Assembly (NCBI GenBank): GCA_029204225.1
Contig: MU831547.1
Span: forward strand, 60,001 to 124,000
Source: Diphasiastrum complanatum
Lineage: Eukaryota; Streptophyta; Lycopodiopsida; Lycopodiales; Lycopodiaceae
Direction: 5' to 3'
DNA length: 64,000 nt
Shown here: positions 22,618 through 33,789 of the stretch, piece after piece
Layout of the letters: each line of letters starts with the position of its first letter
Position numbering within the stretch: the stretch's first letter is position 1
Position numbers and translations under genes: made by a program
Notes under the pieces: model-generated
What the model saw: only the letters and a program-made list of their open reading frames with translations
What the model was told of the DNA's origin: nothing
Databases searched by the model: none

Positions 22618-23380
22618 GGATCTCCTTTTTGAACATCTCGTTTTCTTCCAAACAAGTTTTCAACTTTGTAGAATTTTCATCGCACTCCTTTGATATTTTC
22701 CTTGATTTCTCTTTCAAATAATGTACTCTTTGCATTGAATGTGCATTCCCATAGAGCATCAAATTCTCACAGTAACCTAAAAGGCCATTTTTGCCATGAC
22801 ACATATAGATTATTAATTGACTCACCGAATGAAAGTCTGGATGTCGCAATGAACATGGACCAATAGGATACAATGTTCCTGATGACCATAAATCTACATG
22901 CTTAAGCTTTTCCTCCTAGTATCGGATCATATCAGAAGTTGACACTTTGGGTTGCTTTGAATTTCTTGTCATGCGCAAAGCATATTCTAGTGACAGATCC
23001 ACATGAAGATGATAAAGCTTTGTCATCAGTACAGTAGTACAGTAACAAATATCACAATGACAATGATAGAGTTGGAGATGGCACTCAACCTTGAAGATAG
23101 AGATGGCGTAGGCTTTGTTTCTGAAATGTCACTCCTAATTCAAATTTTTGTGTGTTTCCAACTATTGGGAGGGAATATTTCAACATTTTGAAAATTATAC
23201 TTTAATTGTGGTTAAGCACCAGTGAAGTTCGATGTGACTAAAGTAAGGTACATTCATTTTCATGGAAAGTAGTGTGGGCAGATGTGTAAAGAAGTTAGAA
23301 AATGATATTTTAATAACTTTATTGTTATTTTCTCTCTCCTACATGGCATTTCTTATAGGGCCCTCTTTGGGCCCATATTT
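22618..23380. other. Unassigned block between C and the rest of A's gag
   Basis: This does not match the LTR or pol of C, nor the expected continuation of A's gag. The minus strand has a short frame with a lysine/glutamate-rich stretch (KEKSRKISKECDENSTKLK) that could be coiled coil. Source unknown: captured sequence or another element's remnant. Confidence 0.4.
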
Positions 23381-23386
23381 TCTCTA

Positions 23387-24121
23387 ATGGCAAAAGACCA
23401 AGATGAAGAGGATGATGATTCCTCTCAATATTCTACTTCAAAGAAGAAGAAAAAAAATGTTAACTTTTGTGACAAGAAAGGCCACTATGCCACCAATTGC
23501 TTCAAGAAGAAGGACCAATTCAAGCAAGCCAACATCTCTCACGAGAAAGAAGACTTTATTTCAAGTGATGGAGAATGCTCACTTATGGCATCAAGCTTCT
23601 CCTCTTCCACCTTCAAGAAGGATGACTCTTGGTATATTGATAGTGGAGCATCATCTCATATGTGTAGCTCCAAGGATTCCTTTTCATCTATTAAGCCTTA
23701 TAAAGGAATCAAGAAGTCCATATATATTTCAAGTGATCAAGAGTGCAAAATTGAAGGAGTAGGGACTATTCCCTTGAAGCTTGCATCATCAAAAGTTATA
23801 TGTCTTCACAAGGTTCTTTTTGTTTCCAAGCTTACAAAGAATCTTACAAGTGTTGACCAATTACTTGATGGTGGACTTGATGTCAATTTCCATATCAACA
23901 ATTGTGTGATAAAGAAGGATGGTGAGATCCTTGTACATGGATCTAGATATGAAGGCATTTACAACTGGATCCAAGAGAGAGTGCAAAATCTCTTGATGTT
24001 GCTTATGAATCCAAGCTTTCAAAGGAGGATGATTACACAAGATGCACATGGTTATATCTTCTCTCTTCAAGATTTATGGTGCATGATTATTTCCTATTAT
24101 TCAAAGCAGATGTTGAGATGA
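23387..24121 (+). pseudogene. Gag zinc knuckle and protease of element A
   Basis: A basic/acidic stretch is followed by a zinc knuckle FCDKKGHYATNC (about 23466), where the first Cys of the usual CxxC spacing is altered. Protease begins WYIDSGASSHMC at about 23630, with the catalytic Asp intact, and continues to KVLFVSKLTKNLTSVDQLL. The frame ends at 24121 in diverged sequence without the LWHxRLGH pre-integrase motif. It resembles D's Gag-protease in order and wording. Confidence 0.78.
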
Positions 24122-25387
24122 AATTTTCATTGAAGATCAAAGCTTTGAGGAGTGGTGAAGCTCTTGGAGGAAATACACCATATGAAGTATTATTCAGAAG
24201 CCTAAGATTGATCACCTTAATGTCTTCTTTGCACATGTTCCCTTGGAAACAAGGAGGAAGGATGATCCAAGCTCATGGATCATGGTTGGATGCTTGTCCA
24301 CCAAGGAGGCCTATGAAGCCATTATACTCTGTATTTTAAAAGTGATTGAGAGTAAAGAAGTCATATTTTATGAAGATCTACAATCAACCTTGGAAGGTGC
24401 TGAGGTCAAGGCATATCAAGATGCATCTCAAATCATATCTATTGAAGATTATAAAGATGTGGTGGGGTCGAGGTTTGAGGAGGAGCCTCCTCAACATATG
24501 ATTTCAAGAGGATCTTCAAAATGGATGGCCAAGTCTTTATGGCTCATTTTTTATGGTAAAGAGAGACAATTTTCAGGTGGTATCCACTCCAATATCCTCA
24601 CTTATGCTTCTCTTCCATTGTTTGATGTACTATCTTGATTTATTGAGATTTATACATCTCAAAGTTCAATGAAGGCAATACTAGTTCCGTATGATGCCTA
24701 TTGTATGGACATATTTCTTGTCATTGTTGGCTTAGATATGTTTCCAAAACATTTTGAAAGCAAGAGAATGTATTATCAAGAGTATGCTCATGGATTTTGT
24801 AAGAGCAAGAATGAGCTTGTTGCTCATAGTTTGAAAAATCATGTTTTTACATGGTTTGAGGCATTTTGTAAACTTCTCTTGCGATTAAGTGAAGCATCCA
24901 AAGAGGACATTTCATCTTTGAGCAAGTATTTAGCCTCAAAAAGATCAAGATTTCATTTGATATCAAGATTAGATCCATCATGGATAAAGTTCATAGTATG
25001 TGGACTAGTCAAGCTAAAATGCTTAATCTTGATAAACAGCACTTTTGCTCATCTTATGATCTTGATCTTTATGATCTTTGTGATCTTTAAGAGGCATGGA
25101 AGCCTCTGATTTTCATCATGGTGCAACAATCTTCATGCAAATTGTACCTTCAAATCAAAGATCATCATCAAGCATGGAGGAAGCACATGGATATGGTGGC
25201 AAATTGGTGGAATGCTCTTCAAAGATGTTGGTAAATGATTTCTACCAAAGAAATCTTATCATGGATATGGTGAGGGTGATGCTATGATGGATCCTTTTGC
25301 TGGTTTTTTATTTCATATACATACCAAAGGATCCTCTCAAAAAAGTTTCACAAACTCCTTGATCTTACCAAGCTAGTTTTTGAGGAA
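24122..25387 (+). pseudogene. Diverged post-protease region of element A
   Basis: A trace of integrase C-terminus appears at about 24165 (GGNTPYEVLF) and about 24300 (CLSTKEAYE). After that, frames at 24243-24638, 24669-25109 and 25096-25287 are open for 60-146 codons but show no integrase core, RT or RNase H. A purine stretch TGAGGAA lies just before the 3' LTR. The region lacks pol function, as in D. Confidence 0.5.
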
Positions 25388-26188
25388 TGTGAAAAATTGT
25401 CAAAAATCTATCTTGGTTATTTTATGGTTTTATGTTTGTGAGTACATTTCACATGTGTGGAGCATGTTCCCACGTGTGTAAAATAGCTAGAAATAGTTTA
25501 TAACGTTGACTTTAGGGGTATCATAAAGATTTCTAGTCAAGCATCTTGGTGTCACTAGGTGATAGGGCCAATTTTGGCTTTAGAGGTCAAATGGTCAGGT
25601 ACACATGTCTTGTCATGATTAGGCCAAAATTCAATTGTGATGTAACTTGAGCTAGTTAGGTTGCTTACATATGTCAAGTTTAGGTTTGATGAGTGATGCA
25701 CCCTATGTGGTGGCAAAAGTCAAAGGGTCCAATCATAAGAGAGAGATGTGTTCAAAGGGTCCAATCAAAAGTGAGGGATGTTGCATCACATTTCCAATAG
25801 GATTAGAGAGGCTATGTTTAAGGGGTCCAATAGGAATTAAGCTTGGATCTCCACGAGTTCTAAATGTACTTTCATTCCCTTCATTAATGTAAGAGAGATC
25901 TATGAGTTTTTGAGTCAATTTGGAGATTTGCCGATTTTGCTTGTATTGCCTTCTCTCTCTAGATGAGCCCAAAAGTGGTATTTTCTCTCTCTACCCGAGG
26001 AAAGGAGCTTGTTGGGACTTAGCTTATTTCATGAAGTCTTCCACATGTGTGAAACACCTTTTGGTAATGAATGAATGCATGTAGAATGGTCTTTTTGCCA
26101 TAGATCTTGTCATTGATCTTGGATTTCAATCAGTAGGTGATCTATAGTGCATGAGCCAAGCTTAGGAGATCAATTTCACACATTAGGA
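25388..26188 (+). repeat. 3' LTR of element A, end truncated
   Basis: It begins TGTGAAAAATTGTC and matches 7014-7836 nearly throughout. Homology stops at CACACATTAGGA (26188), about 24 bp before the expected CA end, where the gypsy LTR starts at 26190. Confidence 0.9.
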
Positions 26189-26189
26189 T

Positions 26190-27457
26190 TGTTGGATGAT
26201 TCTGACAAATCCCCAAGATATTCGACCAGATCTAACCAAGAGCACCTCTCACCTTAGACCGAGGAGGTCTCTGAGAAGATGAGACTGAGAGCCGAGAAGT
26301 ACTAGTTAGGAATGACAAGCAAGAACTGTGTAAGCCTTGTGGTGAATCCCGAAAGATGGAATGACCATATAGGAACTGGTATTTCTAGGCTAATGTAATA
26401 AATTCAAGTAGACCCCTCTTAAAGAAAGTAGAGTGAGCCACCTTTTGATGGTGACCTCCAGTGGAGGGCCTAATTCCACTTGTAATTTGTAAAATGTGGA
26501 AATGCCACTAGGATGACACCTAAGGAGCTCTCTTGCTTATTTAAGAGACTCCCTCTTTGAGAAGAGGAGCTTTTTGTAAAATGTACCGACTCCATGCTGA
26601 AATGAGAAGAGCCTCCACGAGTTTTGGTGCATCCATTGAGCTCCTTGATCATGCTTGTTTCTTGAGTGAATGCATTCATGATCTTGCCCTTCCCTCCTTT
26701 GTGTGTGGTTGTAGTGGGTTTCTTTCCTTGCCTATCCTCAACCCAAGATCTAATCAATCTAGGATCGAGGAGATGAAGTTAGTTGTCATGCGTAGATTCG
26801 TTCCCATGAGAGCGATAGCATAGTTTAGATTTCAACATGAATGGAAGACTCAAATCTAACTCTACCATCCACTAACCCTAAGCATTAACACTACATCCAT
26901 TAACACTAGATCCACAATGAAGATAGATTACTCTTTCTCTATCTCCCTTTCTCTCTCATAAAAAGTATAAAAATATGCCATCCCAATAACAATCAGATCC
27001 AAGAATTAGCAAAACACAATAAAAGCATGAGAGATGGAGGAAAAGTGATAGAGAGCAAGGACATTTATAAATCCATTTCACAAGAGAACCAATCTGCTTT
27101 ATTGAAATGAAGATATGTACATGTGTAGAAAATTCGAATTGGTCCCTTTTTATAGTAGAGAGGAGGACCCTGGCCTCTGAATCATATTGGTCCATTTCTG
27201 CCTCCCTAATTATTCAAATTTAAAAATAGTGAGAACCATCCAAAATTGGAGGGAAACCCACTTTTATTCACTAACTTAACATTTAGGCCCTACAGCATTA
27301 AAAGTCCCGCAAAAAGGTCTAAAGTCCTTTTATTGACTTGCTAATTAATCAAATAGCTATGTGATCATTGGGTTGGACTTACACACGCAGGGAGCCGAAT
27401 CCCTCTCACTTATTAGCTAGGGTTAGGATTGCCTTGGGATCCACAAACCCTCCAACA
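26190..27457 (-). repeat. 3' LTR of gypsy element L
   Basis: On the minus strand it begins TGTTGGAGGG (27457) and ends GAATCATCCAACA (26190), giving TGTTGGA/TCCAACA inverted ends. A purine-rich GGTGGGGGATAC lies immediately upstream. A TATA-like CTATAAAAAGGG lies about 300 bp into the LTR (about 27150). No second LTR is in the window. Confidence 0.7.
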
Positions 27458-27469
27458 GTATCCCCCACC

Positions 27470-28808
27470 AAAACTGGTGGCGGTCCCACGTACTGTAAGT
27501 TTTTATTTGCTTCACGTCGAATCTTTATTAAATGATACTGCGCCTTCTCCATAAAATCAAGTCGGGCAGTGTTGAAATCTAAATTGTGTGGCAAAAAACA
27601 ATGGTGGGCTCCGGCGATCCACTTTGAAGTTGTCTTGGCTGTGAACCGAGATTCCCAGGAGCCTCTCATCATTGCGGCACGAAAATACAGTCTAGCCACT
27701 TGCAGCTAATCCTTAATGCTCTCTGATGCCATTGGCTTATTAGGATCGAATGCCAAAGGAGGAAGTCAATCATCCCATCGCGTTGCCACAGATGCCAATA
27801 GAGTCAAATCTTTTGCAAAGAGTGCCGCTTGCCTCACTGTGGGATCAGGAGAGTGTATATACTCCCGCTGGTATGCTTGTAGTGCTCGGTGGAAATCCAT
27901 TGAAATTTTCCAACTATAAGATTGGTGGATGATTGGCCAGTTCGACGTATGGATAGTAATTTTGTCCATGGCCAATCCCAAATCCTTCCACTTATTCTTG
28001 CGCGGCATTGGGACGTAATATGAATCTACGTGCAATTGGCGAGGGCTGGCCACATAACTCTTGATGGATTCCGGAATTTGATCAAAAATCGTAACTCTCC
28101 AAGTTGGCTGCTCTCCCAATGCAAGTATTTTATCCAACTCTTTGTCAGCCTCTATTTCAGAGGTCTTAAACTTGAGGACCCAACCACCACGCGAGGACTC
28201 ATGAGGATTTGCGCTAAAAAGCTCTAGATCTGGTCCTCGACGCTGATTGGTCTTCTGAACAATGGGGTGGTCCTTGATGAAGATGGACCTGGTTGCATTG
28301 CCTATGGAACTGGCTGTTATTCTGCAACTTTAGGGGCTCCACCCTGGTCCATGCCCGAATCCAACCCTGTATCCATAGGTGCATTAGCTTGTTGTGGAGG
28401 GGAGAACTGCGGCATAACCAGAACTGAAATTTGAGGCCCAGTTTCCAACACCTAAGTGGTAACCTTTTCATAGATGGTTGCTTTAGCCTTTGCCAACACG
28501 AGGAAAGTGGTACCTTTGAATCTATCAAAGCGGCCTTGGAATCCTTGAAGGGCCACTTTATAGGTTTCAACCTTTCTAAACAAATACGTGATTTTCGTCG
28601 GAGTTACCGAATGATTAGGTTTTTGCGTATGTAGATATGCATCACGCTCAAAGGTGGTCATATCCAATTCACCTTGGAGACGTGTGCGATCTTGTTTAGC
28701 CATCTGCAGTTGACCCTGGAGCAGTTGCACTTGTTGCTTTGCATCATGCACGACCCTGTCCACTTGGTCTTGGGCAGTTATGAGGGCATTCTGCAGGGAA
28801 CTGTACAA
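27470..28808 (-). pseudogene. Unknown coiled-coil coding-like region downstream of gypsy RNase H
   Basis: I do not recognise this family. The first frame (28808-28452) is rich in Gln/Lys/Glu with heptad-like spacing (QDQVDRVVHDAKQQVQLLQG, RTRLQGELDM), so coiled coil is likely. A second frame, open from about 28230 and including 28137-27766, continues in the same frame after two stops to about 27470. It holds SPRQLHVDSYYVPMPRK, MDFHRALQAYQREYIH and RLDFMEKAQYHLIKIRREA. It occupies the position of integrase or an extra 3' ORF, and the RNase H frame reads into it without a shift. It could be an accessory ORF, a captured gene or a displaced gag. Confidence 0.45.
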
Positions 28809-28809
28809 A

Positions 28810-29907
28810 TAATGTCTCTAGATTTTTAACAAGTGGATGACAACAAAAAGTTCCTTCTCATAAGTAGAATACCTACTTTGAGTTGGGTCCAACTTTCTTT
28901 CGAAAGCCATTGGTCTACCATCCTAGTAAAGGACTACACCCACTGCATAGTCACTAGCATATGTTTTTACCAGCAAAGATTTGCTAGGGTCCACTATGTG
29001 TAAGATAGGGGCAGTAGACACTAGCATCTTCAAAGCCTCAAAGCTTTGATTTAATTCATCAATCCAAACAATAGGTTTCGAATGTCTTTCATCCTTCTTC
29101 TTATTTACCCTTTTCAGTTTTACTTTTGGCTTTCTTTACTCATGTAAGAAGATTCGCTAAAGGTAATGCAATTACATAGTCTTTAATGAACTTATGGGAA
29201 AAAACCTGTGAAGCCTAAAAAAGATTTAACTTCCCTTATGGTTTTCAAGATAGGCCAATTACACACTTACTGGACCTTATCATCATTGATCTCAAGGCCT
29301 CGATTGGAAACAATATGTCCCAAGTATTTAAGTTTTGTTTGACAAAACTCACACTTAAATTCCTTATCATAGAGCTTTGCCTACGTTAGAATGTCTAAGA
29401 CTATATGCAAATGCACTTCACGCTCTTCAAGAGTCTCGCTATAAATCAAAATAACGTCTAAAAATGCCACCAAAAACTTTCCCAGATAAGGGCAAAGAAT
29501 ATTGTTCATCATCTACTGAAAGGTTGCTTGGGAATTAGTTAGACCAAAAGGTAAAACTAAAAATTTGTAATGGCCATACCTAGAGCGAAAAAACACCCCC
29601 TCGTGGATTCTAATTTGATGGTACCTCGACCTAAGGTCCAATTTGGTGAAATACTTTGCACCATTCAATCAGTCCATTAGGTCGTCCATACGAGGAAAGG
29701 GATAATGACTTAATATTCATTTTATTAAGCTTCTTATAATTGACACAAAGACGTATACCATCATCTTTCTTGCCAGTTAATAATACAGGAGCTCCCCTAG
29801 GGAACTTACTGGGTCAAATATGGCCCTTACATAATAGCTCCCCAAGTTGCCTAGCAACCTCATCTTCTTCCTTTGGGCTCATCCTATAAGGAAACAACGA
29901 TACAAGA
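28810..29907 (-). pseudogene. Ty3/gypsy reverse transcriptase and RNase H remnant (L)
   Basis: RT pieces in minus order: PYRMSPKEEDEVARQLGELL, RGAPVLLTGKKDDGIRLCVN (about 29800), a region with stops, then FLDVILIYS (about 29465) where FxDDILIYS is expected, then EFKCEFCQTKLKYLGHIVS. RNase H follows: KPIVWIDELNQSFEALK, YASDYAVGVVLY and STYEKELFVVIHLLK, to RHYLY at about 28815. The first Asp of the catalytic DD pair remains and the second is Val. Many stops; clearly dead. Confidence 0.82.
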
Positions 29908-30450
29908 TGTGAAAAAATCAGATCCAAAACATGCTTAATGGATCAATTAGATCTAGAGATAAATTTGATTGCATATCTAGTTCATCAACAATGTAGAAAA
30001 TTATGCATCTAACATGCTAGAGCATGAAAATACATGCAAATCTCATTAAACTCACTATGACCAAATATAGTATTTTCCATGTCCTTTGCACGTGTGATCT
30101 CTCAAGAACAACAAGAAATGAGCACTCTACACATTAGAAATCAAGATATCAAGAGGAGAAGAGCTAGAAGAAGACAATAGCATAGAAGATGAATGTTCTC
30201 AAACTTAAGAGAGAAATATGAATAAATTCTCCATGATGGTACATCTATTTATAGCTAAAACATGTCATTTGGCCACTTGCCAAGAATTGTCCTAAAATAG
30301 TAGTTTCTAGATACTTCACCAGCAACCTAGTTTTTCATGACTAGATATAATGTATCTCAACTAGCCAATAAAAGTGGGTATAAATACAATCTTATCAACT
30401 TGTCTACTTACTAAATATAGTAAGGACACTATTCTTAGTCCTTATTGACA
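29908..30450 (-). repeat. LTR-like block
   Basis: On the minus strand the block starts TGTCAATAAGG (30450) and ends GATTTTTTCACA (29908), with TG...CA ends. It has two TATA-like boxes, one of them CTATAAATAGATG (about 30250). No PBS or flanking duplication was seen and there is no second copy. It sits exactly where gypsy L's RT stops. Confidence 0.35.
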
Positions 30451-30484
30451 TATTTTTCTTTAAAAAAAAAACAAGCTTTTGTAG

Positions 30485-30840
30485 AGGCCTCTGAAGTTCC
30501 ATCTCATTGAGACCAGGACACGGAGAAATCTGCAAGAATTTATTTTCAAAAAATTTAAAAAAAAAAGAAAAGAAAAAGAGAAATTGCCATTAGCCTCATT
30601 GGGAAGTGACCCTATCTCTGATAGCTCCTCCCACGACTGTCGCGACACTTTTTTATAATAAAAAAAAATACGAATTAGGCCATTAGCCTTGTTGGGAAGC
30701 GACCATATCTCTGATAGCTCCTCCTACAACTGTTGAAGGTCTTTTTCTATATTAAAAAAAAAATTATTCTAATAATTCTAGCCCAAGCCTCTTGGTGAGT
30801 GACTTTGTCTTTGATAGACTCCTCCCAAGACCGCCAAGGC
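30485..30840. repeat. Degenerate ~95-bp tandem repeat
   Basis: Three units contain GGGAAGTGACCCTATCTCTG-type sequence followed by TAGCTCCTCC, starting at 30586, 30679 and 30781, separated by A-runs. A lead-in at 30485 (CTGAAGTTCCATCTCATTGA) is shared with 61872, in the 151-bp minisatellite region. Confidence 0.65.
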
Positions 30841-31209
30841 TAAAATGAGTTATAGTTGGTATTGAAAAATCCTTCTATAAACTTGCGGAGAAGTGCCGAA
30901 AAGTAGTTTTTTTGAAGCAAAACTAACTCTTTGCCAAAAAACCTACATAAGTGCTTTTCCAATCATCATCCTCCATCATAAGGTTTTCACTAGAAGGGCA
31001 TAATTGAAATTATTTATAAAATCTACCCTTGCCCAAACCGTGAATGTTCTAGACGAAGGAATTTTTCTGCTTTGTTCATCATGCCTTTTCCTCTTCCATC
31101 TCCTTATCATCAATTCCCTCATAGACATTTCAAAAGCTGCATCTATCAATCTCTCTCTCGTACATCACCACACCACTCCATATCATCTTCATCTTGCACA
31201 CAATAGGCC

Positions 31210-31934
31210 ATGGCAATGTACAAGCAGCTTTCCCAAATCTCGATGCTTTCCGGAGAAACTCTCAAGGGCTACACTGCACGATTTGCCAAGATGGTGGCAG
31301 ATTGGAATTCCGGTCTTTCTAGTCACCACAAATGGCATTTTCTATGTCGGATTACCGCACGAGATCAAGATTGGTATGCCATACCAGTCCAAAAGAGCTT
31401 CGTAAGACAGCCGCTATTGCAGAAGCACAGATCTTGCATACACCATCACAGCCCATATCCAACATTCAAACAATCAGGGATGATAGAGCATCTAATCCAC
31501 AAGATGCCACAGACAACGCTAGCCAAAGTACTAGCAGTACGAACGATCAAATGCAAGTTGTCAGTGACACAGATGAGATGTGCGGTCAATTTGATTACCT
31601 CCTAGAACCACAAAATGCCGATCGGAAGATCCGACCATTGGACAAGTGCCATTTTTGTTCTGGAAAACATCCAACCCCTCAATGTCTAGTTCGAAATCCG
31701 AGATTACGAAATCAAGCCAATAAGAGAATTTTGAAGATTGGAAATCAATCAACAAAATCTTCATCTATGCCATCTAGCTTGCCATCAGATCGCTCCTCCA
31801 AAGAAAGTGGATCGGTATTAGGACTTTCAGAATCTTCTCTAGTGGCTAGGCAAGGTTCAGTGGAAGTATTGGTTATATCAGCGAGCGAATCACCCCAGGC
31901 AGGGGAAGTTCAAATTGGCTCACCACTATATTTC
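31210..31934 (+). pseudogene. Gag-like remnant with short zinc knuckle
   Basis: Broken frames give SGETLKGYTARFAKMVADW and FYVGLPHEIKIGM, then a long frame (31332 onward) with TAAIAEAQ and a zinc-knuckle-like CHFCSGKHPTPQC (about 31650), spaced CX2CX3HX4C, one residue shorter than canonical. The capsid wording resembles Ty3/gypsy Gag (FxxGL..EI) rather than copia Gag. It runs directly into copia RT sequence at about 31935. A Gly/Ser-rich tail lies between. Confidence 0.45.
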
Positions 31935-33185
31935 ACCATCATATTGATATCAAGACTGCATTCCTTCATGGATTTCTCGATGAAGAAATTACATGAGACA
32001 TCCAGAAGGCTTCCACAACCGAATTTCCTGATCTATGATGTAAACTGAAGAAGTGCATTTATGGGTTAAAGCAAGCCGCAAGAGTTTGGCATAAGAGAAT
32101 GTTTGAATTTTTAATCTCTATTGGGTTTAGAAGATTAGTTTCAGACAATGATGTTTTTATTAAGACTAAAGGTAACAGGTCCTTAATCGTAGCTATATTT
32201 GTTGATGACACTCTAATGTTTGGTGATGACTTAGAGATGATAAAAGAAACCAAGGATCTTATAGGACGAGAGTTCAAAATAACAGACCTTGGTGAGGCTA
32301 AGAAATTCCTAGGAATAGAAATTGCTAGGAATAAAACAACAAGAACTATAAAACTTTCTCAAGATAGTTATGCTTGTAAATTCTAGCAGACTATGCAATG
32401 TTGGAATGCAAAGGAAAGGAAACTCCTATGGCACTTGGAGTAAAATTTTCTAAAGAAGACTGTCCAAGGACTGAGCAGGAAGAATTCGAAATGAGTATTA
32501 TACCTTTTTGAAATCTGATCGGAGCTCTAATGTACTTGACTGTATGCACTCGACCAGATTTGGCCTTTCCTATTTATGGTTTAGCACAATTTTCTAACAA
32601 TCTAGGAAAGTACCATTGGGAGCTAGCTAAGAGAATCTTACGATATCTCAAGCAGACCATGGATTTTGGCATTGTCTATTCCAAGCCAGATGAATCCACT
32701 TTGAAGGCATACAACGATGCCACTTGGGCAAGCTCGAAGGATGACAACAAATCTGTCACTGGCGGATGTTTCATGATATGTGGAGGGCTAGTAAGTTGGG
32801 TTTGCAAAAATCAAACTCTTGTCACACAATCCTCATGCGATGTAGAATACGTAAGTGCTTCAAAGAATGCAAACAAGATCGTGTGGCTGAGACAATTGTT
32901 GAATGAGCTAGGAGAGCAACAAGCAAAACCTATTGTCATGTATATGGATAATACCAGCGCAATATCCATGACTCAAGACCCTGTTTTCCATTCCAGGACA
33001 AAGTACATTCCACTCAAATACCATATATTAGAGATCTTGTGCAGAAACAAGAAATTTAGATTGAGTACGTGAAGACCACATAAATGACAACAGATGTTCT
33101 GACCAAGCCCCTTGCAAAACAACTGTTCGAAAAACACAAGACAAAGATGGGAGTTGGGTTAAGGAATCTTCAGTTCAAGAGGGAG
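31935..33185 (+). pseudogene. Copia RT / RNase H of element H
   Basis: RT starts abruptly at HHIDIKTAFLHGFLDEE, with no integrase or RT fingers before it. YGLKQAARVWHKRM is at about 32065 and the catalytic box reads FVDD (IFVDDTLMFG, about 32200). Stops occur near 32385 and 32510. RNase H follows from 32530: RPDLAFPIYGLAQFSNN, YNDATWASSKDD, SSCDVEYVSA and YMDNTSAISM. It ends near 33110 (DVLTKPLAKQLF). A polypurine AAGAGGGAG precedes TGTTGAAAAATG. Confidence 0.82.
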
Positions 33186-33640
33186 TGTTGAAAAATGAAC
33201 TTCACTTTCCGTCATCCCTAGATACCTCCACATGGGACGAATCAGATCTCGCAATAGCAGCCGCAAGAGCAATCCGCAAGTACAACAAAATCAGACAACC
33301 ACAACTAATCAGGTGTTGAAATGCGGTTTACAAGAAAAGCTTAAAAAAATGTAAAAATAGAATATAAGTGTGTGCAAACATAGCACTAAAAATCGGAGAG
33401 AGTAGGAGAGAATGAGATAGAAGAGAAGCTAAGATAGCTATAGAAAAAAAAAATAGAAGCTAGCATGCTGATAAGCGATAGACTATAAACTCTTATTGAA
33501 AAGAGATTTATAAAGCAATAGATCTTTTTCTCAGTTCTTCTGTTGTGTATGCATGAATGATAGTATTGTTTATGTGTATACTATTGTTTTGATGAATGGA
33601 TCATATTGACTTGGCAATCAAAAATTAGCTGTAGACTTGT
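33186..33640 (+). repeat. 3' LTR of element H (right end undefined)
   Basis: The start TGTTGAAAAATGAAC follows a polypurine tract and RNase H. I could not find a matching CAACA end; the interval given is the stretch before element I. No second copy is present. Confidence 0.4.
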
Positions 33641-33789
33641 GATGTGCAAAAACTTCACATTTTATGGCATTTTTGCATTCTCTCTCTTCGACATTTTCGC
33701 ATATTTTCCACTACAGTTAAAACGTGCCTAATGCGACAATTACAGAACAATGCATGCTTCCGCATCCTAAAATTGGCTAGCTGCGTAGA

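Larger units (their letters stand above)
7014..26188 (+). mobile_element. Nested LTR retrotransposon A (copia-like, Gag-protease type)
   Basis: The left LTR (7014-7836) and right LTR (25388-26188) are nearly identical by eye and enclose a primer-binding site at 7837. Element-own sequence is split into the leader (7837-7955, 12416-13060), gag start (18958-19427) and gag zinc knuckle/protease and later region (about 23387-25387). The intervening blocks are separate insertions: copia B, a CACTA-like transposon and copia fragment C. The right LTR loses its last bases where the gypsy LTR at 26190 begins. Its Gag and protease resemble those of element D. Confidence 0.8.
26190..29907 (-). mobile_element. 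Ty3/gypsy retrotransposon L, 5'-truncated, minus strand
   Basis: In minus order: RT (from about 29905), RNase H (to about 28810), a coiled-coil/unknown coding-like region (28808-27470), a purine tract and the 3' LTR (27457-26190). Integrase is absent. Gag, protease and the 5' LTR are missing; sequence changes at 29908. It appears to have inserted into A's right LTR. Confidence 0.75.

Noticed and set aside
26470-26823. Opposing 88- and 95-codon frames
   Set aside because: Both lie in the LTR of gypsy element L.
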